From: Actinomadura sp. WMMA1423
Lineage (GTDB): Bacteria > Actinomycetota > Actinomycetes > Streptosporangiales > Streptosporangiaceae
Reading direction: 5' to 3'
DNA length: 64,000 nt
Assembly (NCBI RefSeq): GCF_006547145.1
Contig: NZ_CP041244.1
Coordinates: 124,001 to 188,000, forward strand
Made by a program: the position numbers and the translations under genes. How positions within the stretch are numbered: the first letter of the stretch is position 1; every line of letters begins with the position of its first letter. The notes beneath the pieces are model-generated. The model did not search any database and was not told the DNA's origin. It saw only the letters and a program-made list of their open reading frames with translations. This document shows, in pieces, positions 24,407 to 34,078 of the stretch.

Positions 24407-25222
24407 TCAGGGCAGCGCGGCCGGCGGGGTCTCGTGCGGCCACAGGCCGCGGGCCGCCATCACGTCGCGCAGGGTGACCAGCTCGTCGGTCATGATGCCG
24501 TCGATGCCGAGGTCCAGCAGGCGCTTCATGGTGGCGGCGTCGTTGACCGTCCACGCGTGGACCTGCAGGCCGAGCCGGTGGGCGTGCTCGATGAACGCCT
24601 CGGTGACGAAGGGCACGGGGCCGAGGCCGTAGGGCACCTGGGCGCACGCGACGCCGGTGGCGGCGAGGCGGACGAGCTTGGCGGTGGGGCCCCCGATGGA
24701 CTTGGCGCGCAGCGCCATCAGGCCGCGGGGGCCGAGCGCCATGCAGACCTCGTGGTCGGTGTACCGGGGGAGGCGCGCGCGCATCTGCGCCAGCCGCCGC
24801 GTGGAGAACGAGGTGATGCACACCCGGCGCCAGGCGTCGGTGCGGCGCAGCGTCTCGGCGAGCGGGCCGATGACGGGGGCGTCCTTCAGGTCGATGTTGA
24901 CGCGCGCCTGGGGGAAGGAGCCGAGGACGTCCTCCAGGCGGGGGATGGGCTCGGTACCGCCGATGCGGGCCCTGGCGACCTCAACGTAGGGGAGCCGGGC
25001 GATGGTGCCGGTTCGGTCGGTGACCCGGTCGAGGGTGCGGTCGTGGAATGCGACGACGACCCCGTCGGCGGTGGCGTGGGCGTCGGTCTCCAGGTAGCGG
25101 TAGCCGAGGTCGGTGGCGCGCTGGAACGCGGCCATCGAGTTCTCCGGGCGCCCGGCCGCGCCGCCGCGGTGGGCGAAGGGGATCGGGCCGGGGTGGTCGA
25201 GGAATTCGTACGAGCGCCGCAC
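24407..25222 (-). CDS. Glycerophosphodiester phosphodiesterase
   Basis: A 271-aa cytosolic GDPD (no signal peptide), TIM-barrel. Catalytic and metal motifs: 'FAHRGGAAGRPENSMAAF' (HRG and PEN), 'LETDAHATADG' (ExD), 'FHDRTLDRVTD' (catalytic HD) and 'NIDLKD'. It hydrolyses glycerophosphodiesters to glycerol-3-phosphate. The GTG start has no ribosome site. CATAAT (25230-25235, minus strand) lies 7 nt upstream, indicating a leaderless message. Convergent with the HAD gene (7 nt gap). Confidence 0.92.
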   Translation of the reverse strand: MRRSYEFLDHPGPIPFAHRGGAAGRPENSMAAFQRATDLGYRYLETDAHATADGVVVAFHDRTLDRVTDRTGTIARLPYVEVARARIGGTEPIPRLEDVLGSFPQARVNIDLKDAPVIGPLAETLRRTDAWRRVCITSFSTRRLAQMRARLPRYTDHEVCMALGPRGLMALRAKSIGGPTAKLVRLAATGVACAQVPYGLGPVPFVTEAFIEHAHRLGLQVHAWTVNDAATMKRLLDLGIDGIMTDELVTLRDVMAARGLWPHETPPAALP

Positions 25223-25229
25223 CCGTCCG

Positions 25230-25274
25230 ATTATGGCCGAACGCGCGGCCCGCCTTGACCTTACTACGTAAAGG
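25230..25274. promoter_or_regulatory. GDPD leaderless -10 and adjacent dyad
   Basis: CATAAT at 25230-25235 (minus strand). CCTTACTACGTAAAGG (25259-25274), an imperfect inverted repeat, lies between the GDPD and EF-hand genes, with TTGACC (25255-25260) on the plus strand. Confidence 0.35.
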
Positions 25275-25340
25275 GCGGGGGTGATGGCGCCGGTGCTAGC
25301 GTCGGCGCGGCAAAGACCAATCAGCTAGGAGATCCCGGAC

Positions 25341-25562
25341 ATGGCGGACGTGAACGACTACAGGGCGACGTTCGAGCTGGTGGACGTGGACGGTGACGGC
25401 TACATCTCGACGGCCGAGCTGAAGAACCTGATGACCCGGCTCGGGCAGGACATCACCGAGACCCGCGCGGTGGAGGTGGTCGTGGCCGCCGACGCCAACC
25501 GGGACGGGAAGATCTCCCTGGAGGAGTTCACCGCGCTGATGGAGCGGACCTCGCCCCGCTGA
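25341..25562 (+). CDS. Small EF-hand calcium-binding protein
   Basis: A 73-aa calmodulin-like protein with two canonical EF-hand loops: DVDGDGYISTAE and DANRDGKISLEE. Both have Asp at 1, 3, 5 and Glu at 12, so both should bind Ca2+. Similar small actinobacterial proteins (CabA/CabC type) act as calcium buffers or sensors in aerial growth (family knowledge). The ATG has AGGAG about 10 nt upstream. Single gene, flanked by unrelated genes. Confidence 0.93.
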   Translation: MADVNDYRATFELVDVDGDGYISTAELKNLMTRLGQDITETRAVEVVVAADANRDGKISLEEFTALMERTSPR

Positions 25563-25578
25563 CGCCGGCGGCCGCGCG

Positions 25579-27411
25579 TCACCGCGCCCGGCGCCGCAGC
25601 TTGAGGGTGTTGTCGGTGCGGGTCATCGTGCGTCCGTCGGGTGCGGTCTGGACGCGCTCGTGCTCGTCGCTGCGCAGGACCTCCCATTCGCCGTCCGGCA
25701 GGCCGAGCGAGGCCAGGACCTCCTCGGGCGTGGGCAGGTGGACCTCCGGGTGGGCGTCCGGGTCCCACGGCGGGGGCCCGGCGTGCCCGACGACGAGCAG
25801 TGTCCCGCCCGGCGCGACGGCCGCGGCGGCGGCCCGCAGCACCTCCTCGCGGGGCATCTCGGCGGGGGAGTGCAGGAACTGCGCGGAGACGAGGTCGTAG
25901 GTCCCTTCGGGGAACGAGGCGGCGAGGTCGCGGCGCTGCCAGTCGACGCGGTCGGCGACGCCGGCCTCCTCGGCGTGGCGGGCGGCGCGCTCGAGCGCCA
26001 CCCCGGAGATGTCGGCGGCGGTGACGCGCCAGCCCCGGCGCGCGAGCCAGACGGCGTCGGCGCCCTCGCCGCATCCGAGGTCCAGGGCGGTGCCGGGCTC
26101 CAGCCCGGCGATCTCCTGGACGAGTACGGCGTTGGGCTCCCCGCTCCAGATGTGGTGGTTCTCGGAGTAGCGGGAGTCCCAGTACTCCTGGTGGTCGGTG
26201 GTGTCGTCCATGCTCCGATGGTGCGCGGTGACCGCGTCAGGTGGCGAACCCTGTTGCCGTTTCGGCAAGACGAACAGGGCGAGCGGGACCAGGGCGGCGG
26301 GAGCCGCGGCGAGGGCGTAGCACGCGGGCAGCGGCAGCACGTCCAGGGCCGCGCCCGTGGCGGCCGTGCCGCCGGACGCGCCGAGGTTCAGCGCGGTGTT
26401 GACCCAGGCCACGGCGCGGGTGCGGGCGCCGGGCGGCGCGCCGGCGTCGGCGATGAGGTAGGCGGTGGTCAGGGTCGGGCCGACGAACGCCCCGGCGGCG
26501 CACGCCGCCGCCGCGAGGACGGCGACGGACGGGGCGAGCCCCGCGGCGGCGAGGACGAGGCCGAGCGGGCACGCGAGCGCGGCCAGCCGGGCGCGGCCGG
26601 GGGCCGTCCGGCTCAGCGCGCCGTAGGCGAGGCCGCCCAGGGTGCTGCCGACCGCGACCGCGGCCTCCACCCAGGCGACCGCGGCGGGCTGGTGGTGGCG
26701 CTCGGTGAACGCGACGGCCAGCAGGCCGGTGGATCCGAGGGCGACCCCGGTGGCGGCGGCCGCGAGGGCCGGCGCGAGCGGGAACACCCGCACGCGCGGC
26801 GCGCGGCGGTGCGGGCCAGGCCGGGGCGTCGCGGGGGAGGCGACCATCCCGAAGGTCCCGGCGGCGATGAGGACGGCGCCGAGGGCGACTCCGAGGGACG
26901 GCGCGGCGATCGCGGCGATCAGGCCCGCCAGGAGGGGGCCGGTGACGAAGACGAGTTCCTCGGAGACGGTGTCGAGGCTGTAGGCGCGGCGCAGGAGCGG
27001 GCCTTCCGGCAGGAGGCCGTTCCACAGCGTCCGCATGACGACGCCGACCGGGGGCGCGGTGACGCCGGCCGCGACGGACAGGGCGCCGAGCAGCGGGACG
27101 GGCGTGCCCGGCCGCCAGGTGAGGACGGCCAGGGCGGCGAGGAGCAGGGTGTAGGCCGCGGCCATCGGGGGCAGGGCGCGGCGCGGCCCGTGCCGGTCGA
27201 TGAGGGCGGCGCGCACCGGGGACAGGACGGAGACGGTGAGGCCGAGCAGGGCCAGCAGCCCGCCTGCCTGGGCGTAGGAGCCGGTCGAGGCGGTGAACGC
27301 CAGGGTCAGGGACAGGTAGACGGTTCCGTAGGACAGCCGTCCGAGGAATGCGAAGGCGAAGGTGCGCAGGGCGTGGGGGGCGCGCAGTACGGCCGCGTAG
27401 GACGTCGTCAT
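25579..27411 (-). CDS. MFS transporter fused in frame to a SAM-dependent methyltransferase
   Basis: One continuous 610-codon frame. Residues 1-390 are a 12-helix MFS protein ('FAFAFLGRLSYGTVYLSLTLAF', 'SPVRAALIDRHGPRRAL', 'YSLDTVSEELVFVTGPLLAG'). From about residue 401 a class I methyltransferase follows: 'EYWDSRYSENHHIWSGEPNAVL', motif I 'ALDLGCGEGADAVWLARRGW' and 'VDWQRRDLA', resembling TehB/thiopurine-type enzymes. No stop separates them, and the internal ATG (26211) has GGAG only 1 nt away, a poor ribosome site, so fusion is the simplest reading. Two separate proteins with the second starting at 26211 remain possible. The methylase would sit on the cytosolic side and could modify the exported compound. 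AGGA lies before the ATG. Confidence 0.75.
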   Translation of the reverse strand: MTTSYAAVLRAPHALRTFAFAFLGRLSYGTVYLSLTLAFTASTGSYAQAGGLLALLGLTVSVLSPVRAALIDRHGPRRALPPMAAAYTLLLAALAVLTWRPGTPVPLLGALSVAAGVTAPPVGVVMRTLWNGLLPEGPLLRRAYSLDTVSEELVFVTGPLLAGLIAAIAAPSLGVALGAVLIAAGTFGMVASPATPRPGPHRRAPRVRVFPLAPALAAAATGVALGSTGLLAVAFTERHHQPAAVAWVEAAVAVGSTLGGLAYGALSRTAPGRARLAALACPLGLVLAAAGLAPSVAVLAAAACAAGAFVGPTLTTAYLIADAGAPPGARTRAVAWVNTALNLGASGGTAATGAALDVLPLPACYALAAAPAALVPLALFVLPKRQQGSPPDAVTAHHRSMDDTTDHQEYWDSRYSENHHIWSGEPNAVLVQEIAGLEPGTALDLGCGEGADAVWLARRGWRVTAADISGVALERAARHAEEAGVADRVDWQRRDLAASFPEGTYDLVSAQFLHSPAEMPREEVLRAAAAAVAPGGTLLVVGHAGPPPWDPDAHPEVHLPTPEEVLASLGLPDGEWEVLRSDEHERVQTAPDGRTMTRTDNTLKLRRRAR

Positions 27412-27494
27412 GGGATCGGTTCCTCAGGAAGGCCCCGGAGGGCCGGTTTGCGGGGACGCCGGAAGCCGCCGTCGCGTGAGCGGCGGCGGGGGCG

Positions 27495-27518
27495 TCCTAC
27501 GCGTAGATGAGGAACCGC
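27495..27518 (-). CDS. Putative leader peptide MRFLIYA
   Basis: ATG-CGG-TTC-CTC-ATC-TAC-GCG-TAG. The ATG lies 6 nt after the -10-like TACGAT (27525-27530), so the message could start at its first base. The stop is 83 nt before the MFS-methyltransferase start. The intervening RNA can form GCCGCC/GGCGGC and GGCC/GGCC stems, which fits translation-dependent attenuation. It overlaps the 3' end of the upstream frame, so it may be fortuitous. Confidence 0.35.
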
Positions 27519-27524
27519 ATGCCG

Positions 27525-27564
27525 TGATCGTAGCGTCCGCCGGACCGGTGGGAAATCCCACCGG
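27525..27564 (-). promoter_or_regulatory. Leaderless promoter and near-perfect palindrome before the leader ORF
   Basis: -10 TACGAT at 27525-27530. CCGGTGGGA-TT-TCCCACCGG (27545-27564) is a 20-nt dyad with 9-bp arms centred about 27 nt upstream of the -10, where a repressor would block the -35 region. Confidence 0.45.
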
Positions 27565-28737
27565 GCCGCGCGGCGCGGGGGAGCGGCGGGCCAGCAGGCC
27601 CCCGGCCAGTGCGGCGGCGAGTCCGGCCAGTCCGGCCGCGGCGAAGCCGCCCCCCGGCGCGGTGGCGTCGATCGCCGTGCCGACGGCGGGGGACCCGAGC
27701 GCGAAGCCCGCGCTCAGCGCCGAGGACTGCAGTCCCGTGGCCTCGCCGCGCACGCCGGCGGGCGCGAGCCGGCTGACCGCGTCGGCGACGGTGGACAGGG
27801 TCGGCGCGGCGAGCAGCCCGGCGCCGGCGCCGGCCGCGCACAGCCAGCGCCAGTCGTGGGCGAGCCCGGCGGGGACGGTCGCCAGGCCCAGCAGGCCGAG
27901 CAGCAGCCATGTGGGCATCGGCCGGGGGAGGGCGCCGTAGACCAGCCCGCCGACGATGGAGGCGACGCCGTAGACGGCCACGACGATGGCCGCCCGGGAC
28001 ACCTGGCCGGCGTCCTCGAGGGTGGCGACGATGGCCAGGTCGGTGCCGCTGAGCAGCGTCGTGGTGCCGAACGCCATGACCAGCATCGCGATCATGCCCG
28101 GGCCGAGCCATTCGCGGCGCGGGGGGCGGCGGGCCGTGGCGGCGGCCGTCTCGTCCTCGGTCCGCAGGGGCGGGTCGAGCAGGGCGATCCCGACCGCGCC
28201 GGCCAGCATCGCGGTGCCGACGCCCCACGCCACCGCGCCGGGGGACGTCTTCGCCGCGCAGAAGATCACGATCGGGGGGCTCAGCATGTACGACAGTTCG
28301 CCCTGGACCGATTCCAGCGCGAACGCGGCCTGGCGCTGTCCCGCGGTCGTCATGGCGGCGATCGCCTGCCTGGTGACCAGGGGGACCGGCACCATCAGCA
28401 GGCCCGCGGGGAAGGCGGCGCCCAGCAGGACCCCGTACGGCAGGATCGGGACGCTCAGCCAGAACGCGACCTGCACCGCGGCGGTGGCCGGCAGCACGAC
28501 CCGCGCCCCCGTGAGTCGATCATGCGGCCGAGCAGCGGCCCGCCCAGTGCCATCCCCGTGCACAGGGCCGCGGCGACGCCTCCCGCCGCCGCGTAGCTCA
28601 GGTCGAGGCCCAGCACGACGTACATCGTCAGCGCCATGACGTCCGCGGTGATCGCGGCGCGGGCGAGGAACGCGATGCCCAGCAGGGGCGTGAGCCCCGG
28701 CACGGCGAGCACCTGGCGGTAACCGGTCACCCGCGGG

Positions 28738-28794
28738 ACGCTAGATCATCCGTCGGGTCATAGGAAGTCGTTAATTCGCTGGAGCCGATATAAT
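28738..28794. promoter_or_regulatory. Divergent MFS-LysR promoter region
   Basis: Minus-strand -10 TAGCGT (28738-28743) lies 7 nt before the MFS GTG. Plus-strand consensus TATAAT (28789-28794) lies 8 nt before the lysR ATG. Both suggest leaderless mRNAs. The AT-richer middle (GTCGTTAATTCG) is the likely LysR binding area. Confidence 0.55.
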
Positions 28795-28802
28795 GATCCG
28801 TT

Positions 28803-29645
28803 ATGCCCAGGGATCTGGAGATCGCGTTGCTGCGGTCGTTCGTCTCCGCGGTCCGGGCGGGCAGCATCAGCCGCGCCGCGGCCGCGCTCGGGCAGACCCA
28901 GCCCGCGCTCAGTCAGCAGTTGCGCAGGCTCGAGGGCGCCGTGGGCCGTCCGCTGCTGCACCGGTCGACCTCGGGGGTCGCGCCGACCCGGGCGGGGGAG
29001 GAGCTCCTGCCCTATGCCGAGCGCATCCTGTCGCTCTCGGCGCAGGCGCTCGCCGAGGCCGGGCGCGCGCTCACCGGCCACTGCGGTGTGGGGCTTCTCG
29101 AAGACCTCGCCGCGTCCCGGCTCTCGCAGGCCCTGGCCGACCTCGCCCGGCTGCACCCCGGCGCGACGCTGGAGGTGCTCAGCCTGTCCGACACCGCGAT
29201 GCGGGAGGCCTACGACGCGGGGCGCGTCCAGCTCGTGCTCGACGCGGTGCCGGACGTTCCCGCGCCGCCGCGCTGGACGGTGCGCCGCCCGCTGGTCTGG
29301 GCGGTCGGCCAGGGCGCGGACGTGGCCGCGGATCCGCTGCCGGTGGTGCTGTTCTCCAACCCGTGCTCCTGGCGGACGGCGGTGCTGGAGGCGCTGGAGC
29401 GCTCCGACCGGCGCTGGCGGGTGGCGTTCGAGAGCAACGGCCTGGCCGGTGTGCTGGCCGCGGTGCGGGCCGGCCTCGGCGTCGCGGCGCTCATGCCCGC
29501 GAACCTGGAACCGGCCATGGCCTGCCATGACGCGGACGCGCTGCCCGCCCTGCCGGACGTCGAGTTCGGTCTCGTGCGGCATCCGGCGACCGGGGGCGAT
29601 CCGCTGGTCGACGCCGTGGAGACCGCGCTGCGGCGCATGATCTGA
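28803..29645 (+). CDS. LysR-family transcriptional regulator
   Basis: 280 aa. N-terminal winged helix 'LLRSFVSAVRAGSISRAAAALGQTQPALSQQLRRLEGAVGRPLLHRS' and a C-terminal periplasmic-binding-like effector domain ('LEVLSLSDTAMREAYDAGRVQLVLDAV', 'FESNGLAGVLAAVRAGLGVAALMP'). It likely controls the divergent MFS genes, as is usual for LysR pairs. The start is fixed by the TATAAT 8 nt upstream. The effector is unknown. Confidence 0.93.
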   Translation: MPRDLEIALLRSFVSAVRAGSISRAAAALGQTQPALSQQLRRLEGAVGRPLLHRSTSGVAPTRAGEELLPYAERILSLSAQALAEAGRALTGHCGVGLLEDLAASRLSQALADLARLHPGATLEVLSLSDTAMREAYDAGRVQLVLDAVPDVPAPPRWTVRRPLVWAVGQGADVAADPLPVVLFSNPCSWRTAVLEALERSDRRWRVAFESNGLAGVLAAVRAGLGVAALMPANLEPAMACHDADALPALPDVEFGLVRHPATGGDPLVDAVETALRRMI

Positions 29646-29705
29646 GAACCGCCGCGGGCCGGGGCGCCTGTTTCCGGGGGCCCGGGGGCGGTCTCCGGTG
29701 TCCGG

Positions 29706-30257
29706 TCAGGTGCTCCATTCGCGGCGGCGGGCCTCGGCGAGGGCGATGGCGGTGGCGACGGCGACGTTGAGGGAGCCGACGCGTCCGATCTGGGGGATGT
29801 AGGTGACGGCGTCGGCGGCGGCGAGCAGGGCGGGGGAGCAGCCGTGGTCCTCGCTGCCGATGGCGAGGCAGACGTCCCCGTCGAGGGGGGCCTCGTGCAG
29901 GGGGACGGCGTCGCTGGTGAGTTCCACGGCGACGAGGCGCAGGCCCTCCTTGCGGACGGCGGCGGCGGCCTCCGCGGCGGTGCCGGCGTGCTCCCAGGAG
30001 ACGAGGCGGTCGGTGCCGAGGGCGGTCTTGGCGACGTTGCGGTGGGTGGGGGGCGTGGCGTTGCCGGCGAGCCAGAGGTGCTCGACGCCGAACACGGCGG
30101 CGCTGCGGATGATCGAGCCCATGTTGAACGGCTGGGTGACCGATTCGACGAGCAGGTCGAGGCGGGCGCCGGTGCGGCGGCGCCAGTCGCGGTTGAGGCG
30201 CTTGACGTCGGTGGCGCGCAGCTGGCGGCGCCCCTGGGCGGGGTCGGGGGTGCTCAT
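29706..30257 (-). CDS. TrmH/SpoU-family RNA 2'-O-methyltransferase
   Basis: A 183-aa SPOUT enzyme with the trefoil-knot motifs: motif 1 'TQPFNMGSIIRSAAVFGVEHLWLAG', motif 2 'CLAIGSEDHGCSPALLAAADAVTYIPQIG' and motif 3 'GSLNVAVATAIALAEARR'. There is no N-terminal L30e-like substrate domain, so it resembles TrmL/TrmH-type tRNA or rRNA ribose methylases. The start overlaps the stop of the upstream methyltransferase gene (ATGA). Confidence 0.9.
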   Translation of the reverse strand: MSTPDPAQGRRQLRATDVKRLNRDWRRRTGARLDLLVESVTQPFNMGSIIRSAAVFGVEHLWLAGNATPPTHRNVAKTALGTDRLVSWEHAGTAAEAAAAVRKEGLRLVAVELTSDAVPLHEAPLDGDVCLAIGSEDHGCSPALLAAADAVTYIPQIGRVGSLNVAVATAIALAEARRREWST

Positions 30258-30868
30258 CGGGTGTGGCCTTCCGGGCGGGTCGCGACGCGCAGGACGCGGT
30301 AGGCGGATCGGGAGGCGATCCGTTCGGTGGGGAAGCCCTGGCCGGTCAGCCACTTCTGGAGGGAGTCGGAGCCGAGGTGCTTCTGGACGACGAGGTGGGC
30401 GTGGCCGCCGGGGGCGAGGCGGGGGAGCCAGGTGAGCAGGAGGTCGTGCAGGGCGGCCTTGCCGATGCGGATCGGGGGGTTGGACCAGATCGCCGCGAAC
30501 CGCAGGCCGGGGTCGGTCTCGTCCGCCAGACTGAACCTTACATTGTCAAGGCCGGCGGCTTTGGCATTCTCCCCAGCGAGTCCAAGGGCTCGCTGGTTCA
30601 CATCAACCCCCAAAACCCTCGCCTGCGGCGAGCGCTTCGCCATGGTGATCGCGATTGGGCCGTATCCGCAGCCGAGGTCGAGCAGGTCGCCGGTGGCCGG
30701 GGGTGCGGGGACGGTCTCCAGCAGCACGCGTGTGCCGGGGTCGACGCGGTCGGGGGAGAACACGCCGCTGTCGGTGGCGAGCCGCAGGTGCAGGTCCGGA
30801 AGGACGAGGTCGACGGTGCGGCGGCGGCTGGCGGCGTCGGGCCTGCCGGCGAAGTAGTGTTCCCCCAC
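30254..30868 (-). CDS. RsmC-like class I methyltransferase
   Basis: 204 aa, 'methyltransferase small domain' type: 'GEHYFAGRPDAASRRRTVDL', 'LDLGCGYGPIAITMAKRSP', and catalytic NPPIR in 'IWSNPPIRIGKAALHDLL', the tetrapeptide of N2-guanine methylases such as RsmC. Only the C-terminal half of E. coli RsmC is present, as is usual in actinobacteria. GTG start without a clear ribosome site. Codons 84-112 are visibly less GC-rich than the rest and contain a perfect 8-bp hairpin, but the protein sequence there is normal for the family. Confidence 0.88.
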   Translation of the reverse strand: MGEHYFAGRPDAASRRRTVDLVLPDLHLRLATDSGVFSPDRVDPGTRVLLETVPAPPATGDLLDLGCGYGPIAITMAKRSPQARVLGVDVNQRALGLAGENAKAAGLDNVRFSLADETDPGLRFAAIWSNPPIRIGKAALHDLLLTWLPRLAPGGHAHLVVQKHLGSDSLQKWLTGQGFPTERIASRSAYRVLRVATRPEGHTR

Positions 30869-30908
30869 GTCGGCCGACCGTATCAGCGTTCGGGGGCCGC
30901 GCGTGCCG

Positions 30909-31856
30909 TCAGGGGAGGCGGGAGAACCAGGCGAGGGACGCGCCGCCGGCGGCGAAGGCGAACAGCAGCGCGATGCCGATGTAGCGGGCGGCGACGTCGC
31001 GGTGCTCGGTCCTGAAGCCGAGGGAGGTGCCGATGTTGGCGTAGACCTCGCGGAGCTGGCCTGCGTCGGCGGCCTCGTAGGCCTTGCCCTCGGTGCTCTC
31101 GGCGAGGTTCTTCAGGGTGTCCTTGTTGACCGAGACGCTGGTGGTCTCGCCTTCGATGTCGACGGTGCCGTAGGGGGTGCCGAAGGCGATGGTGGAGACC
31201 GGGACGTGCGCGGTGCGGCTGGCGTCGATGGCCTCCTGCACGGTGCGTCCGGTGGTGTTGTCCCCGTCGGACAGCAGGACGATGTGCGCGGGCGGCGGGT
31301 CCTGGCGGGCCTGGGCGTCGAAGGACCGGACGGCCTGCAGGGAGGTGAAGACCGCCTCGCCGATGGCGGTGCGCTTGGCCAGGACGAGCTGGTCGAGGGA
31401 GGCGACGGCCGCGTCGCGGTCGGCGGTCGGGGCGGCGATGAGGTTGGCGTTGCCGGCGAAGGCGACGACGCCGACGTTGAAGCGGCGGGGCAGCTCGTCG
31501 ATGAACCGCTTGGCGGCGGACTTGGCGGCGTCGAGGCGGCTGGGGGTGACGTCCCTGGCCATCATGGAAAGCGACACGTCGACCGCGACGACGATGGTGG
31601 CGCGGTCGCGGGGGACCTTGACGGCGGTGGCGGGGCGCGCGAACCCGAACATCATGAAGGCGATCATGATGAGGAACAGGACGGCGGCGACGTGCCGGCG
31701 CCAGCCGGGGCGGCGCGGGGCGACCTGGGACAGCAGGGCGAGGTTGGTGAAGCGGACGGCGTACTGCCGGCGGCGCAGTTGCAGCAGCAGGTAGACGGCG
31801 GCCAGGAGCGGCAGGAGGCCGAGGAGCCAGAGCCGTTCGGGTGACAGGAAGGTCAT
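30909..31856 (-). CDS. VWA-domain membrane protein (BatA-like)
   Basis: 315 aa. Two N-terminal helices (about 8-26 'LWLLGLLPLLAAVYLLLQL' and 57-74), then a von Willebrand A domain with an intact MIDAS motif 'VVAVDVSLSMMARDV' (DxSxS), 'TAIGEAVFTSL' and 'VLLSDGDNTTG', and a C-terminal helix 'YIGIALLFAFAAGGASLAW'. Third gene of the MoxR-DUF58-VWA operon, which typically assembles or activates protein complexes in the envelope. The start overlaps the DUF58 stop (ATGA). Confidence 0.92.
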   Translation of the reverse strand: MTFLSPERLWLLGLLPLLAAVYLLLQLRRRQYAVRFTNLALLSQVAPRRPGWRRHVAAVLFLIMIAFMMFGFARPATAVKVPRDRATIVVAVDVSLSMMARDVTPSRLDAAKSAAKRFIDELPRRFNVGVVAFAGNANLIAAPTADRDAAVASLDQLVLAKRTAIGEAVFTSLQAVRSFDAQARQDPPPAHIVLLSDGDNTTGRTVQEAIDASRTAHVPVSTIAFGTPYGTVDIEGETTSVSVNKDTLKNLAESTEGKAYEAADAGQLREVYANIGTSLGFRTEHRDVAARYIGIALLFAFAAGGASLAWFSRLP

Positions 31857-32862
31857 GGGCGCACTCCCGCGGTGGTGACGGGCCGGCCTGCGGCGCGGCG
31901 CTGGCGGAGGGCGAAGCGGGCGACGTCGGCGATCCAGTCGCGGTCGGTGCGCAGGACGAGGTGGTGGGCGCCGCAGCGGCGCAGTGCGGCGCGGGTGCGG
32001 TCGCGTTGGGCGGCGGCCGCGGCGGCGTAGCGTTCGCGGACGCGGCGGTTGAGGACGATCTCGTGGACGGTGCCGGTCTCGGGGTCGGTCATCTCGACGA
32101 GGCCGACGTCGGGGAGGTCGAGTTCGCGGGGGTCGATGATCTCGATGGCGAGGACCTGGTGGCGGGTGGTGAGGCGGCGCAGGGGGCGTTCCCAGGCGGG
32201 TTGGCCGTGGGGTCCGTCCGGGGCGGGGTCGGCGCCGTCGGGGGTGAGGAAGTCGGAGATGAGGACGCGCAGGCCGCGGCGGGTCTGGCCGCGGTCGAGG
32301 GCGGTGAGGGCGGCGGCGAGGTCGCGGGGCGCGGCCGCGGCGGGGGTGCGGGGCCCGGCGGTGTCGTCGACGGACTGGGCGTCGAGGACGGCTTGGAGGA
32401 GGGCGTACATGGCGGCCTTGCCGGTTCGGGCGGGCCAGCGGCGCATGCCGTCGTCGTGGAGGAGGTAGGCGCCGACACGGTCGCCGAGGCGGACGGTGAG
32501 GAAGCCGACGGCGGCGAGGGCGGCGACGGCGAGGTCGCGTTTGATCATGGTGCCGGTGCCGAAGTCCATGCTGGGGGTGAGGTCGACCAGGGCCCAGGCT
32601 TCGAGTTCGTGGTCGGCGATGAGGTCGCGGACGTGGGGTGTGGTGGTGCGGGCGGTGACGGCCCAGTCCATGTGGCGGACGTCGTCCTCGCCTGGCTGGT
32701 AGAGGCGGGCTTCGGCGAGTTCGGTGCCGGGGCCGGGGAGCAGGCCGAGGTGCTCGCCGTTGAGGAGGCCGTCGAGGCGGCGGGTGACCTGGAGTTCGAG
32801 GCGGCGCAGGGTGCGTTCGGGGGCGAGGTGGGCGAGTTTGCCGCTGCGCCGGCGCCCGGTGG

Positions 32863-32866
<4 letters not shown>
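31853..32866 (-). CDS. DUF58 domain protein
   Basis: 337 aa. Family core 'YQPGEDDVRHMDWAVTARTTTPHVRDLIADHELEAWALVDLTPSMDFG', where the last part is a VWA-like metal site (DLTPS). No membrane helices here, unlike longer DUF58 proteins. Start MTTGRRRSGKL overlaps the moxR stop by 4 nt. A slightly longer reading through codons of moxR is unlikely. DUF58 proteins are partners of MoxR ATPases (established association). Confidence 0.9.
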
Positions 32867-33879
<1,013 letters not shown>

Positions 33880-34065
33880 GTGGGTGTCCCTCACTTGTCC
33901 GTCGTGTGCCCTGTCATCGTGCGTCGTGCGTGGTCGGCGCGTGGGCGCCTTACGACCCTACGCGATCACTTGTACCCGTTCGCCGGGGATACGTGCGTGT
34001 GGCGGGTGATCGGTTCGGGGGGTGCGGCGGGGGTGTTGTCGGGGCCGATCGTAGGGCGTGGTTGT

Positions 34066-34071
34066 TAGTGT
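34066..34071 (+). promoter_or_regulatory. -10 element for leaderless 34079 gene
   Basis: TAGTGT, 7 nt before the ATG. No ribosome site is present. Confidence 0.45.
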
Positions 34072-34078
34072 TGCGGCC

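Larger units (their letters stand above)
27424..28730 (-). pseudogene. MFS transporter gene with a one-base frameshift
   Basis: The first 75 codons ('YRQVLAVPGLTPLLGIAFLARAAITADVMAL', 'GGPLLGRMIDSRG') are in one frame. The remainder ('ARVVLPATAAVQVAFWLSVPILPYG' to the end) is in the -1 frame. The switch coincides with a run of five G (28506-28510), where six would restore a 435-residue MFS protein. The gene is otherwise undamaged, so sequencing error, slippage or recent decay are all possible. It resembles the downstream MFS domain in helix layout. The start is GTG with TAGCGT 7 nt upstream, so it may be leaderless. Its last 40 codons overlap a promoter-like element and leader ORF for the next gene. 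Divergent from a LysR regulator. Confidence 0.75.
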
